DNA of 11,465 bases, from the NCBI GenBank assembly GCA_005793285.1, contig SXPO01000141.1:1-11465 (forward strand). Direction: 5' to 3'. The first letter of the stretch is position 1. The number at the start of each line of letters is the position of its first letter. Under the pieces are notes generated by a model, which searched no databases, was not told where the DNA came from, and saw nothing but the letters and a program-made list of their open reading frames with translations. The translations under genes were made by a program, and so were the position numbers. This document shows positions 1-5,785 of this stretch, piece after piece. Origin of the DNA: Nitrospiraceae bacterium (GTDB lineage: Bacteria > Nitrospirota > Nitrospiria > Nitrospirales > Nitrospiraceae).

Positions 1-110
1 GGGACAGCGGCGGTTGCTCCATTTTTTTGCAGGAGTCCAGATTCTGCAGAATGGCTCTGTACCACGTCTCCGAACAGAACCGCATTAAGAAACAGGAACA
101 AGATCCACAT
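1..110 (-). CDS. lptA: LptA/OstA-like LPS transport periplasmic protein, 5' part only
   Basis: This is the first 36 codons of a gene that runs off the left edge. It is read in a different frame from lptC and overlaps its end by 26 nt. The peptide begins MWILFLFLNAVLFGDVV, a hydrophobic stretch typical of a Sec signal peptide, followed by a polar segment (QSHSAES). The start at 110 has an AGAGG Shine-Dalgarno at 117-121 with a 6-nt spacer. An ATG two codons upstream (114-116) sits directly on that site and is less likely. LptA bridges LPS across the periplasm between LptC and LptD, and lptA commonly follows lptC. The identity rests on position plus signal peptide, because the OstA domain itself lies outside the window. 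A competing ATG at 83-85 (TAATG with the lptC stop) opens another frame that has no signal peptide and looks unlike LptA. Confidence 0.62.
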   Translation of the reverse strand, partial: MWILFLFLNAVLFGDVVQSHSAESGLLQKNGATAAV

Positions 111-657
111 GAACATCCTCTAAAATCTCGAATTCTTGCGCGGCCATCCGGCCGAGTAATCCGCGCCCTGTCACTTCAATTCCACGACCGACGATTCGGA
201 CAGGATCATCCGTACGAATCTCTTTCGTCTCGTCTTTCCATGCCAGATGATTTGTATAAATGGTATATCCACTTCTCGTTTCAACGACCAAGGGTTCTGT
301 CTGATTAGACAGCACAAGATTCTTCGTTGCGATATCGAGCGTTCCTTCTTCTCCAGACAGAGTCAGCTCCGTCCCCGTCTCGCCATAAAACGTAATATCG
401 ACCCCGGTAAGCCGTGCCTGTTTCTCCTGCTCGAACAACCGCGCCTGCTTAGCCTGAACTTGCCACTCGACAAGGTCACCTTTGGTTTGCGTAAAGATAA
501 ACGCTGAAATTTTCGCATCCGCGCGCTCAATCGATCCCGAAGAGGCCGGTTGAGTCGTGGGCGCTGAATCTGCATTCACAAAGAGGAGATAGCCGAGAAA
601 CGCCGACAAAAACACACTCAACGTCAGAAGTGTCCACCTTACGATTCGTTCCCACAT
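85..657 (-). CDS. lptC: LPS export system protein LptC
   Basis: The 190-residue protein has one N-terminal membrane anchor (about residues 8-28, ending GYLLFVNAD) and then a beta-rich periplasmic domain. LptC sits in the inner membrane with LptBFG and hands LPS to LptA. The periplasmic part shows the family pattern of alternating strands: a stretch near residues 55-75 (FTQTKGDLVEWQVQAKQAR), then GVDITFYGE, then LSGEEGTLDIATKNLVLS. Its length matches the family, which is about 190 residues. The ATG start is preceded by a modest GAGAG about 9 nt upstream. It is separated from rplQ by a terminator-like hairpin and has its own candidate promoter, so it probably forms a separate transcription unit with lptA. 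The family is degenerate in sequence, so the call rests on architecture, strand pattern and the adjacent LptA-like gene. Confidence 0.85.
   Translation of the reverse strand: MWERIVRWTLLTLSVFLSAFLGYLLFVNADSAPTTQPASSGSIERADAKISAFIFTQTKGDLVEWQVQAKQARLFEQEKQARLTGVDITFYGETGTELTLSGEEGTLDIATKNLVLSNQTEPLVVETRSGYTIYTNHLAWKDETKEIRTDDPVRIVGRGIEVTGRGLLGRMAAQEFEILEDVHVDLVPVS
117..121 (-). promoter_or_regulatory. Shine-Dalgarno of lptA inside lptC
   Basis: AGAGG on the minus strand lies 6 nt upstream of the ATG at 110 and within the last codons of lptC. It decides the lptA start and implies translational coupling of the two genes. Confidence 0.5.
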
Positions 658-695
658 GTGCCGGATCTCTCAGCAGTCAAAAAATCGCTAGCACG

Positions 696-724
696 ATCGT
701 AGCATGCACGACAGGGCAAGTAAA
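696..724 (-). promoter_or_regulatory. Candidate sigma-70 promoter for lptC-lptA
   Basis: On the minus strand a -35-like TTTACT (719-724) and a -10-like TACGAT (696-701) are separated by exactly 17 nt. Each matches the consensus at 4 of 6 positions. A TGC just upstream of the -10 gives an extended -10 element. Transcription would begin near 689, about 32 nt before the lptC ATG. The position between the hairpin and lptC fits an independent promoter, but this is a pattern match only. Confidence 0.45.
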
Positions 725-758
725 CGTCCGTGAGGATCTCCGGAGAGGCTAGACAACA

Positions 759-794
759 CAATGCCCTCCATGTGTTTCCACATGGAGGGCATTG
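759..794 (-). terminator. Strong hairpin after rplQ, likely end of the ribosomal operon
   Basis: A perfect 16-bp inverted repeat (arms 759-774 and 779-794) encloses a 4-nt loop that reads GAAA on the minus strand, a stable GNRA tetraloop. It begins 38 nt after the rplQ stop codon. The 3' flank on the minus strand is only TGTTGTCT, so the U-tract is weak. It may act as an intrinsic terminator of reduced efficiency, or as an RNA-processing or 3'-stabilising element. Placement at the end of the operon and before a candidate lptC promoter favours termination. Confidence 0.72.
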
Positions 795-832
795 CAGAAC
801 AATAGCACGAGGGATCTGAACAGAAAGAAAAT

Positions 833-1264
833 CTATGCTGACTTTTGAGTTTCGCCAGCCGATGGTTGTACAGCAGCACTCGCTGATTTATTTGCTGCCG
901 GCGCCTCTGGACGTGACACCAATTCAATAGCAACCATTTCTCCGCCATCCCCGATGCGCCGACGGGTTTTCACAATCCTGGTGTACCCTCCACGACGATC
1001 CTTAAACCGTCCCGCCACATCTGCGAACAACTTGGACACCACGTCCTTGCTCCGCAAAAATGCGAGCGCACGCCGCCGCGCTGGAAGGGTCCCTTCCTTC
1101 CCCAAGGTAATCATCCGATCAGTGAACCCGCGTATTTCCTTGGCTTTGGCTTCCGTCGTCTCGATCCGCTCATGATCGAGCAACGATGTGACGAGATTAC
1201 GGAACAATGCCCACCGATGCTTAGTTTGCCTGCCGAGTTGTCGCCCTTTTTTCCTATGTCGCAC
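833..1264 (-). CDS. rplQ: 50S ribosomal protein L17
   Basis: L17 is a large-subunit protein of the exit-tunnel region. The 143-residue product opens with the family signature [12 protein letters not shown] and continues with [20 protein letters not shown] and [16 protein letters not shown]. The core ends near residue 116, and the remaining 27 residues are a low-complexity Ala/Ser/Pro-rich tail ([17 protein letters not shown]) absent from short L17 proteins. The start codon is GTG, with AAGGGG 6 nt upstream. It follows rpoA after 21 nt, the standard end of the alpha operon, and is followed by the hairpin at 759-794. Confidence 0.97.
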   Translation of the reverse strand: MRHRKKGRQLGRQTKHRWALFRNLVTSLLDHERIETTEAKAKEIRGFTDRMITLGKEGTLPARRRALAFLRSKDVVSKLFADVAGRFKDRRGGYTRIVKTRRRIGDGGEMVAIELVSRPEAPAANKSASAAVQPSAGETQKSA

Positions 1265-1285
1265 GGCGTTCCCCTTGACCTAGAA

Positions 1286-2287
1286 TTACTCCGCCTTCGG
1301 ACTCCCATTGTGAGACGGTGGCAGATCCACCTTGATACCCAGCGAGAGTCCCATTTCAGACAAGATTTCCTTGATCTCGTTGAGAGACTTCTTCCCAAAG
1401 TTCTTCGTCCGCAGCATCTCTCCTTCGGACTTCTGCACCAGATCTGCGATTGTTTTGATATTGGCATTCTTCAAACAATTCGCAGCACGGACGGACAGCT
1501 CCAGCTCATTCACGCTGCGGGAAAGGTTTTTGTTCACCTCCCGCTGCGATTCCTCATATCCCGCCTCGCTCTTCCCCTCGCCACGCTCCTCAGGATTGAT
1601 GAAGATATCCAGGTGCTCGCGTAAAATCCCGGCGGCAGTCGATAGCGCATCCCGTGGGCTGATCGTCGCATCAGTCCAAATCTCCATCGTCAACTTGTCA
1701 TAGTCGGTCATGCGGCCGACACGAGCGTTTTCAACCTGAAAATTTACCCGTTTGATCGGAGAGAAGATCGAATCGATGGCGATCACACCGATCGGCAGTC
1801 CTTCTTCCTTGTTGCGTTCTGCGGGAACGTATCCACGGCCGTGTTTGACCGTCATTTCAATGTCCAGCGTTGCATCCTTGTCTAACATTGCGATATGCAA
1901 ATCCGGAGTCAGAATGGTGACATCGGCGTCATGAATAATGTCGGATCCCTTGGCTTCACCAGGCCCCTTTTTCTTCAATCGAATCGTCTTGGGCTTATCG
2001 GTATGGAGCGCCAACCGCAGACCTTTGATGTTCAAGATAATCGCCGTCACATCTTCCGTCACACCGGCGATCGTCGAAAACTCATGCACGACCCCTTCAA
2101 TCTTCACCGTGGTAACTGCAGCGCCCGTCAGAGACGACAACAACACGCGCCGCAGGGCATTTCCAATCGTGGTGCCGAACCCCCGCTCGAACGCTTCTGT
2201 GGTGAATCGACCGAATGTTGGGGAATGTGCATCCTTATCGACTTCCACCCGCATCGGGACCTGAAAGTCTTTCATCGCCTTAATCAT
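1286..2287 (-). CDS. rpoA: DNA-directed RNA polymerase subunit alpha
   Basis: The 333-residue alpha subunit scaffolds RNA polymerase assembly through its N-terminal domain and touches UP elements and activators through its C-terminal domain. The N-terminal domain carries the conserved GFGTTIGNALRRVLLSS near residues 36-52. The C-terminal domain (about 255-320) contains ELSVRAANCLKNANI, in which R267 corresponds to the DNA-contacting R265 of E. coli, and NFGKKSLNEIKEIL. The ATG at 2287 is preferred over an upstream ATG at 2350, because GGAGG stands 7 nt before it and alpha homologues begin in this region (MIKAMKDFQVP). The upstream 21 codons have no family similarity that I can see. It lies 84 nt after rpsD and 21 nt before rplQ. 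Confidence 0.97.
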   Translation of the reverse strand: MIKAMKDFQVPMRVEVDKDAHSPTFGRFTTEAFERGFGTTIGNALRRVLLSSLTGAAVTTVKIEGVVHEFSTIAGVTEDVTAIILNIKGLRLALHTDKPKTIRLKKKGPGEAKGSDIIHDADVTILTPDLHIAMLDKDATLDIEMTVKHGRGYVPAERNKEEGLPIGVIAIDSIFSPIKRVNFQVENARVGRMTDYDKLTMEIWTDATISPRDALSTAAGILREHLDIFINPEERGEGKSEAGYEESQREVNKNLSRSVNELELSVRAANCLKNANIKTIADLVQKSEGEMLRTKNFGKKSLNEIKEILSEMGLSLGIKVDLPPSHNGSPKAE

Positions 2288-2294
2288 GACTCCC

Positions 2295-2299
2295 CCTCC
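2295..2299 (-). promoter_or_regulatory. Shine-Dalgarno fixing the rpoA start
   Basis: GGAGG on the minus strand, 7 nt upstream of the ATG at 2287, within a purine run GGAGGGGGAG. It rules against the upstream in-frame ATG at 2350. Confidence 0.8.
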
Positions 2300-2371
2300 A
2301 TGTACCGCGTGTACGTAACTAACCTGTGGAACGTCTGTTCCGCACAACAACGCCGCCCCTGGACCTAATGG

Positions 2372-2998
2372 CTATCGTGAATACAATTCCACAACCATTT
2401 GTTCATTGACCGGCAATGGGATATGTTCCTTCGCTGGCAATGCGCGCACAACCCCTTTGAATGCGCCCTTGTCGAGCTCGAGCCAGTCAGGAATCCCACG
2501 ACCATCGATAGCCTCCAAGGCTCCCTGAATCGTCGCCAGATTCCTGCTCCGCTCACGAACTTCGATGACATCCCCCGCCTTCACAAGCGCGCCGGCGACC
2601 GTGATCTTCTTCCCGTTCATCAGGAGATGTCCGTGACTGACGATCTGCCGAGCCTGCTTTCGCGACATGCCGAATCCCAATCGATACGCGACATTGTCGA
2701 GCCGGCATTCAAGCAACCGCAACAACGCATCACCCGTGACACCGGTTTGCCGCTCAGCCCGCTCGAACACGCCTCGGAATTGCCGTTCTTGAAGACCGTA
2801 AATGCGCCGCAACTTCTGCTTTTCACGCAACTGGAGACTATAGTCAGAGGTCCGCTGACGCCCCTGTCCATGCTGGCCGGGAGGATAGCTCCGCCGCTCG
2901 ATGGCGCACTTTTCTGTCATGCAACGCGCACCTTTGAGAAACAGTTTCTCACCTTCTCGCCGACAGAGCCGACAGACGGGACCGCGATACTTTGCCAC
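2372..2998 (-). CDS. rpsD: 30S ribosomal protein S4, zinc-binding form
   Basis: S4 is a primary 16S rRNA binder that nucleates 30S assembly. It also acts as a translational repressor of ribosomal mRNAs in several bacteria. With GTG at 2998 as start, the protein is 208 residues and begins MAKYRGPVCRLCRREG, like other S4 proteins. GGAGG at 3006-3010 lies 7 nt upstream. An in-frame ATG at 3037 would add 13 unrelated residues and falls inside a hairpin. Cysteines at 9, 12, 26 and 31 make the Zn-binding C+ N-terminus. The S4 RNA-binding domain is seen near RLDNVAYRLGFGMSRKQARQ. The distance to rpsK is 81 nt, unusually long for this operon. Confidence 0.97.
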   Translation of the reverse strand: MAKYRGPVCRLCRREGEKLFLKGARCMTEKCAIERRSYPPGQHGQGRQRTSDYSLQLREKQKLRRIYGLQERQFRGVFERAERQTGVTGDALLRLLECRLDNVAYRLGFGMSRKQARQIVSHGHLLMNGKKITVAGALVKAGDVIEVRERSRNLATIQGALEAIDGRGIPDWLELDKGAFKGVVRALPAKEHIPLPVNEQMVVELYSR

Positions 2999-3005
2999 TT
3001 CTCTA

Positions 3006-3010
3006 CCTCC
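3006..3010 (-). promoter_or_regulatory. Shine-Dalgarno fixing the GTG start of rpsD
   Basis: GGAGG on the minus strand, 7 nt upstream of the GTG at 2998. It is the best ribosome-binding match in the rpsK-rpsD spacer and selects GTG over the upstream ATG. Confidence 0.8.
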
Positions 3011-3020
3011 AGTTGCCGCA

Positions 3021-3040
3021 GACATGCCCTCGCGCATGTC
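3021..3040 (-). promoter_or_regulatory. Small hairpin in the rpsD leader
   Basis: GACATG (3021-3026) and CATGTC (3035-3040) form a 6-bp stem with an 8-nt loop, 10 nt upstream of the rpsD Shine-Dalgarno. S4 is a known autogenous repressor in other bacteria, so a leader structure here could be regulatory. No recognised S4 target motif could be confirmed by eye. Confidence 0.35.
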
Positions 3041-3079
3041 CAGAATCGTTATTCAATCCGACGTTCGGTTCCTTACGAC

Positions 3080-3463
3080 TTAAACACGCCGTCGTTTTGG
3101 AGGACGGCATCCGTTATGTGGAATAGGCGTCACATCACGGATCAGGTTAATCCGCAGTCCAGCTCCTTGCAACGAGCGGATCGCCGATTCGCGACCGGAT
3201 CCAGGCCCATTCACATAGACATCGATTTGCCGCATCCCGCTCTCCATCGCCTTGCGGGCGGCAGCTTCTCCTGCCCGCTGCGCAGCGAACGGCGTGCTTT
3301 TACGGGATCCTTTGAATCCTTGATTACCTGCGCTGGCCCACACCACCGTATTCCCGCTCATGTCGGTAATCGTCACGATCGTATTGTTGAACGACGCCTG
3401 AACGTGCGCCACTCCGCTTTGAACGATTCGTCGTTCTTTCTTTTTCCCCTTCTTGACGCTCAT
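3080..3463 (-). CDS. rpsK: 30S ribosomal protein S11
   Basis: S11 is on the 30S platform near the mRNA exit, beside S7 and S18. The 127-residue product has the expected length and shows [35 protein letters not shown] and the conserved C-terminus [18 protein letters not shown]. The ATG at 3463 has AAGGAG with a 5-nt spacer. It lies 29 nt after rpsM. The N-terminus is a short basic stretch ([12 protein letters not shown]), as in many bacterial S11 proteins. Confidence 0.98.
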   Translation of the reverse strand: MSVKKGKKKERRIVQSGVAHVQASFNNTIVTITDMSGNTVVWASAGNQGFKGSRKSTPFAAQRAGEAAARKAMESGMRQIDVYVNGPGSGRESAIRSLQGAGLRINLIRDVTPIPHNGCRPPKRRRV

Positions 3464-3492
3464 GCGAACTCCTTCATTGTGCGTTCGACGAA

Positions 3493-3891
3493 TTATGCGC
3501 TTGGGGAGGACTTCGTCGTCGACGGTCTCGGCTTGCTACCGACACCCGAACGGCGTCCTTTGCGCGTCCTGGCATTCGTTTTGGTCCGTTGTCCGCGCAC
3601 GGGCAATCCCTTCCGATGCCGGAGGCCGCGGTATGTCCCCGTATCAACCAGCCGCTTGATATTCAATGAGACTTCTTTGCGAAGATCACCTTCCACCCGG
3701 TAATCACGATCGATGATTTCGCGCAGCTTGACAATCTTGTCCTCGCTCAGATCTTTGACCAGGACAGCTCCATCAACGTCGGCCTCCTTCAGAATCTTCA
3801 AAGCGACTGCTCGTCCGATTCCGTAAATGTAGGTCAAGCCAATATCGGCCCGCTTGCCTCTAGGCAAATCGACGCCAGCGATACGTGCCAT
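3493..3891 (-). CDS. rpsM: 30S ribosomal protein S13
   Basis: S13 is in the 30S head and contacts P-site tRNA and the 50S through bridges B1a and B1b. The protein starts [14 protein letters not shown], then TYIYGIGRA (helix-two-turn-helix region) and [28 protein letters not shown] near residues 85-112. It is 132 residues, longer than the usual 118-126, because of a Ser/Thr/Lys-rich tail after residue 112 ([14 protein letters not shown]). The ATG is preceded by GGGAG. A 93-nt spacer separates it from rpmJ, where the S4 target of the E. coli alpha operon would lie. Confidence 0.97.
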   Translation of the reverse strand: MARIAGVDLPRGKRADIGLTYIYGIGRAVALKILKEADVDGAVLVKDLSEDKIVKLREIIDRDYRVEGDLRKEVSLNIKRLVDTGTYRGLRHRKGLPVRGQRTKTNARTRKGRRSGVGSKPRPSTTKSSPSA

Positions 3892-3984
3892 TGCTTCTCC
3901 CTTCCGTCGAATCGTGTACCGTCATCCACTATTACGAGACACGCCATGCACCCATGCGCGCTCGACCAATAGCGAAGGACATCC

Positions 3985-4098
3985 TCACCCTTGACGCTGT
4001 TTATGGCGTGGATTGTCGCAAAGAATTCGAACCACCCCGCGCCGGCGCACAACTTTACACTTTGCGCAAATCGGTTTCACCGATGATTTGACTTTCAT
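3985..4098 (-). CDS. rpmJ: 50S ribosomal protein L36, zinc-binding form
   Basis: This 37-residue gene begins [21 protein letters not shown] and ends NPRHKQRQG with a TGA stop. C11, C14, C27 and H32 form the zinc ribbon of the C+ type L36. L36 is a small 23S rRNA-binding protein that stabilises the folded 50S core. It follows infA after 19 nt, as in most bacteria, and its length and sequence are typical. The spacing before rpsM is 93 nt. Confidence 0.97.
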   Translation of the reverse strand: MKVKSSVKPICAKCKVVRRRGVVRILCDNPRHKQRQG

Positions 4099-4117
4099 GA
4101 GAACTCCATGCCCCCTG

Positions 4118-4336
4118 CTACTTGAAACGATACGTGATCCGACCCCTGGTCAAATCATACGGCGACATTTCCACCGTTACCTTATCACCAGGAAGAATAC
4201 GAATGAAATGCATGCGCATCTTGCCAGATATATGGGCCAAAATGATATGTCCATTCTCGAGCTTTACCCGAAACATCGCATTCGGCAGGGTTTCTGCCAC
4301 GGATCCCTGTACTTCGATAATATCTTCTTTGGCCAC
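4118..4336 (-). CDS. infA: Translation initiation factor IF-1
   Basis: IF-1 is an OB-fold protein that occupies the 30S A site during initiation together with IF-2 and IF-3. The 72-residue length is standard, and the motifs [40 protein letters not shown] and [10 protein letters not shown] match the family. The start codon is GTG, and no strong Shine-Dalgarno lies close to it (only CAGAAG adjacent and GGAAAG further upstream), so initiation may be weak or coupled to map, which stops 25 nt upstream. It is followed by rpmJ. Confidence 0.98.
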   Translation of the reverse strand: MAKEDIIEVQGSVAETLPNAMFRVKLENGHIILAHISGKMRMHFIRILPGDKVTVEMSPYDLTRGRITYRFK

Positions 4337-4361
4337 GTACTTCTGCGTTCTTTCCTGCGAC

Positions 4362-5126
4362 TTAAATGTCGCCTGCGACTCGCCGGCTCAAAACTCTAGC
4401 TGGACCACTCGGTTGTATGGCAATCGTATGTTCGAAGTGAGCAGACCAGCTTCCATCAGCTGTGACCGCCGTCCAACGATCCTCAAGAACTCGTACGGCA
4501 CTCCCCCCCATATTGACCATTGGCTCAATAGCGAGCACCATACCGCTCTGCAGCCGCGGTCCCTGTCGAGGCTTCCCATAGTTGGGAACCTGCGGCTCTT
4601 CGTGCAATTGCCTGCCGATCCCATGCCCCACAAACTCCGTGACGACCGCATACCCAGCCGACTCGATATGACGTTGGACCGCATGCGAAATATCCGTCAA
4701 CCGATTACCGACCACCGCCTGCTCGATTCCCAGATACAGCGACTCTTCCGTCACCTGTACGAGCGCCGCAATCTTCTTAGGCACCGGACCAACTGCCACC
4801 GTTACCGCTGAGTCTCCATAAAACCCGCCCACAATGGCGCCAAGATCAAGCCCGATAATATCGCCATCCTTGAGTTTCCGGCCTGACGGTATTCCATGAA
4901 CCACCTGTTCGTTCACGGATGCACAGAGCGTCTTAGGATAATTCCTGTACCCCTTGAACGCCGGGGTCGCCCCCCTCGCCCGAATTTCTTTCTCGGCTAG
5001 ACGATCAAGATCGTCGGTGCTGATACCTGGTCGAACTTCTTTCCGAACAATCTCGAGCACCTCGGCAACCACTCTCGACGCCTCCGCCATAATCTCAATT
5101 TCAGCAGGCGTCTTGAGAATGATCAT
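4362..5126 (-). CDS. map: Methionine aminopeptidase, type I
   Basis: MetAP removes the initiator methionine from nascent proteins with small second residues. The 254-residue protein carries all metal and catalytic residues: H77 (VVHGIP), D94 (GLDLGAI), D105 (YGDSA), H168 (GHGIG), E201 (AIEPM) and E232 (HFEHT). It has no N-terminal zinc-finger extension, so it is the short bacterial form. A C-terminal tail of about 12 residues ([12 protein letters not shown]) follows the core. It overlaps adk by 4 nt (ATGA), so the two are translationally coupled. The SecY-Adk-Map-IF1 order is common outside the gammaproteobacteria. Confidence 0.97.
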   Translation of the reverse strand: MIILKTPAEIEIMAEASRVVAEVLEIVRKEVRPGISTDDLDRLAEKEIRARGATPAFKGYRNYPKTLCASVNEQVVHGIPSGRKLKDGDIIGLDLGAIVGGFYGDSAVTVAVGPVPKKIAALVQVTEESLYLGIEQAVVGNRLTDISHAVQRHIESAGYAVVTEFVGHGIGRQLHEEPQVPNYGKPRQGPRLQSGMVLAIEPMVNMGGSAVRVLEDRWTAVTADGSWSAHFEHTIAIQPSGPARVLSRRVAGDI

Positions 5127-5779
5127 GCCGTATCGTATGCCGCCAGCACCTTCGATAAACCATGATACACAGACTCGACGGGCCCCTCACTACCGAGATG
5201 CGACAAGATATTTTTCTTCTCGTAGAAGCCGATCAACGTGGCAGTCTGCTCTTCATAGACCTTCAGCCTTGTTTCAATCGCTTCCTTCTCGTCATCGCTT
5301 CGCTGAACCAACGTATCCTGACACCGATCACAGATTCCGGCTTCTTTAGATGGCGCGAACTCCACGTGATACGTTGCCTGACACTTTGGGCAGCTTCTCC
5401 GCCCGCTCAACCGCTTCACGATCTCAGCGCGAGACACCTGAAAGTTGATGACGCGATTCAGACCGATGCCCTGTTCATTCAACACCTTTCCCAACTCTTC
5501 TGCCTGGGGAACCGTCCTGGGAAACCCGTCCAGGATAAATCCCTTGGCGTAACTGGGATCGTTCAACTTCTCCCGCACCAACCCAATGACTACCGAATCT
5601 GGAACGAGCCGCCCTTGGTCCATATAGGCCTTGGCCTCAAGACCCAAACTCGTGCGCTGACGAACAGCCTCTCGGAGCAAATCCCCAGTCGATATTTTCC
5701 TGGCACCGTACTGTGCGGCAACCTTATCAGCTTGCGTACCCTTACCGACACCTGGAGCGCCAAGAAACACAAGCCGCAT
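5123..5779 (-). CDS. adk: Adenylate kinase, zinc-LID form
   Basis: Adenylate kinase interconverts ATP plus AMP and two ADP. The 218-residue long form has the P-loop GAPGVGKGT at residues 7-15, DGFPRT at 84-89 in the NMP-binding part, and a LID with C130, C133, C150 and C153 that bind zinc as in Gram-positive-like enzymes. It follows secY by 6 nt and overlaps map by 4 nt. The start codon lies inside a 12-nt palindrome (5773-5784), and no clear Shine-Dalgarno precedes it, so translation may depend on coupling from secY. Confidence 0.97.
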   Translation of the reverse strand: MRLVFLGAPGVGKGTQADKVAAQYGARKISTGDLLREAVRQRTSLGLEAKAYMDQGRLVPDSVVIGLVREKLNDPSYAKGFILDGFPRTVPQAEELGKVLNEQGIGLNRVINFQVSRAEIVKRLSGRRSCPKCQATYHVEFAPSKEAGICDRCQDTLVQRSDDEKEAIETRLKVYEEQTATLIGFYEKKNILSHLGSEGPVESVYHGLSKVLAAYDTA

Positions 5780-5784
5780 GCGGC
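5773..5784 (-). repeat. 12-nt palindrome spanning the adk start
   Basis: GCCGCATGCGGC is perfectly palindromic and centred on the adk ATG (5777-5779). In RNA it could fold only as a 4-bp hairpin with the CAUG as loop, which would expose the start codon. It may be chance in a GC-rich region. Confidence 0.4.
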
Positions 5785-5785
5785 A

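Noticed and set aside
1..85. Reading frame from the ATG at the lptC stop (TAATG, 83-85), starting MRFCSETWYRAI
   Set aside because: No signal peptide and no Lpt-like character; the frame starting at 110 has both a signal peptide and a spaced Shine-Dalgarno.
737..746. 10-bp palindrome TCTCCGGAGA between the hairpin and the lptC promoter
   Set aside because: Short, without a loop and without known operator context; easily chance.
2288..2350. Extended rpoA from the ATG at 2350
   Set aside because: The extra 21 residues do not resemble alpha subunits, and the GGAGG sits before the ATG at 2287.
2399..3703. A 434-codon open frame on the plus strand opposite rpsD, rpsK and rpsM
   Set aside because: It lies antisense to three certain ribosomal genes, has no recognisable domain, and is explained by codon bias on the other strand.
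3892..3984. Possible promoter in the rpmJ-rpsM spacer around a TAATAG
   Set aside because: No -35-like hexamer at 16-18 nt upstream.
4122..4811. A 229-codon open frame on the plus strand opposite infA and map
   Set aside because: Shadow frame of conserved minus-strand genes; no motif or ribosome-binding site supports it.
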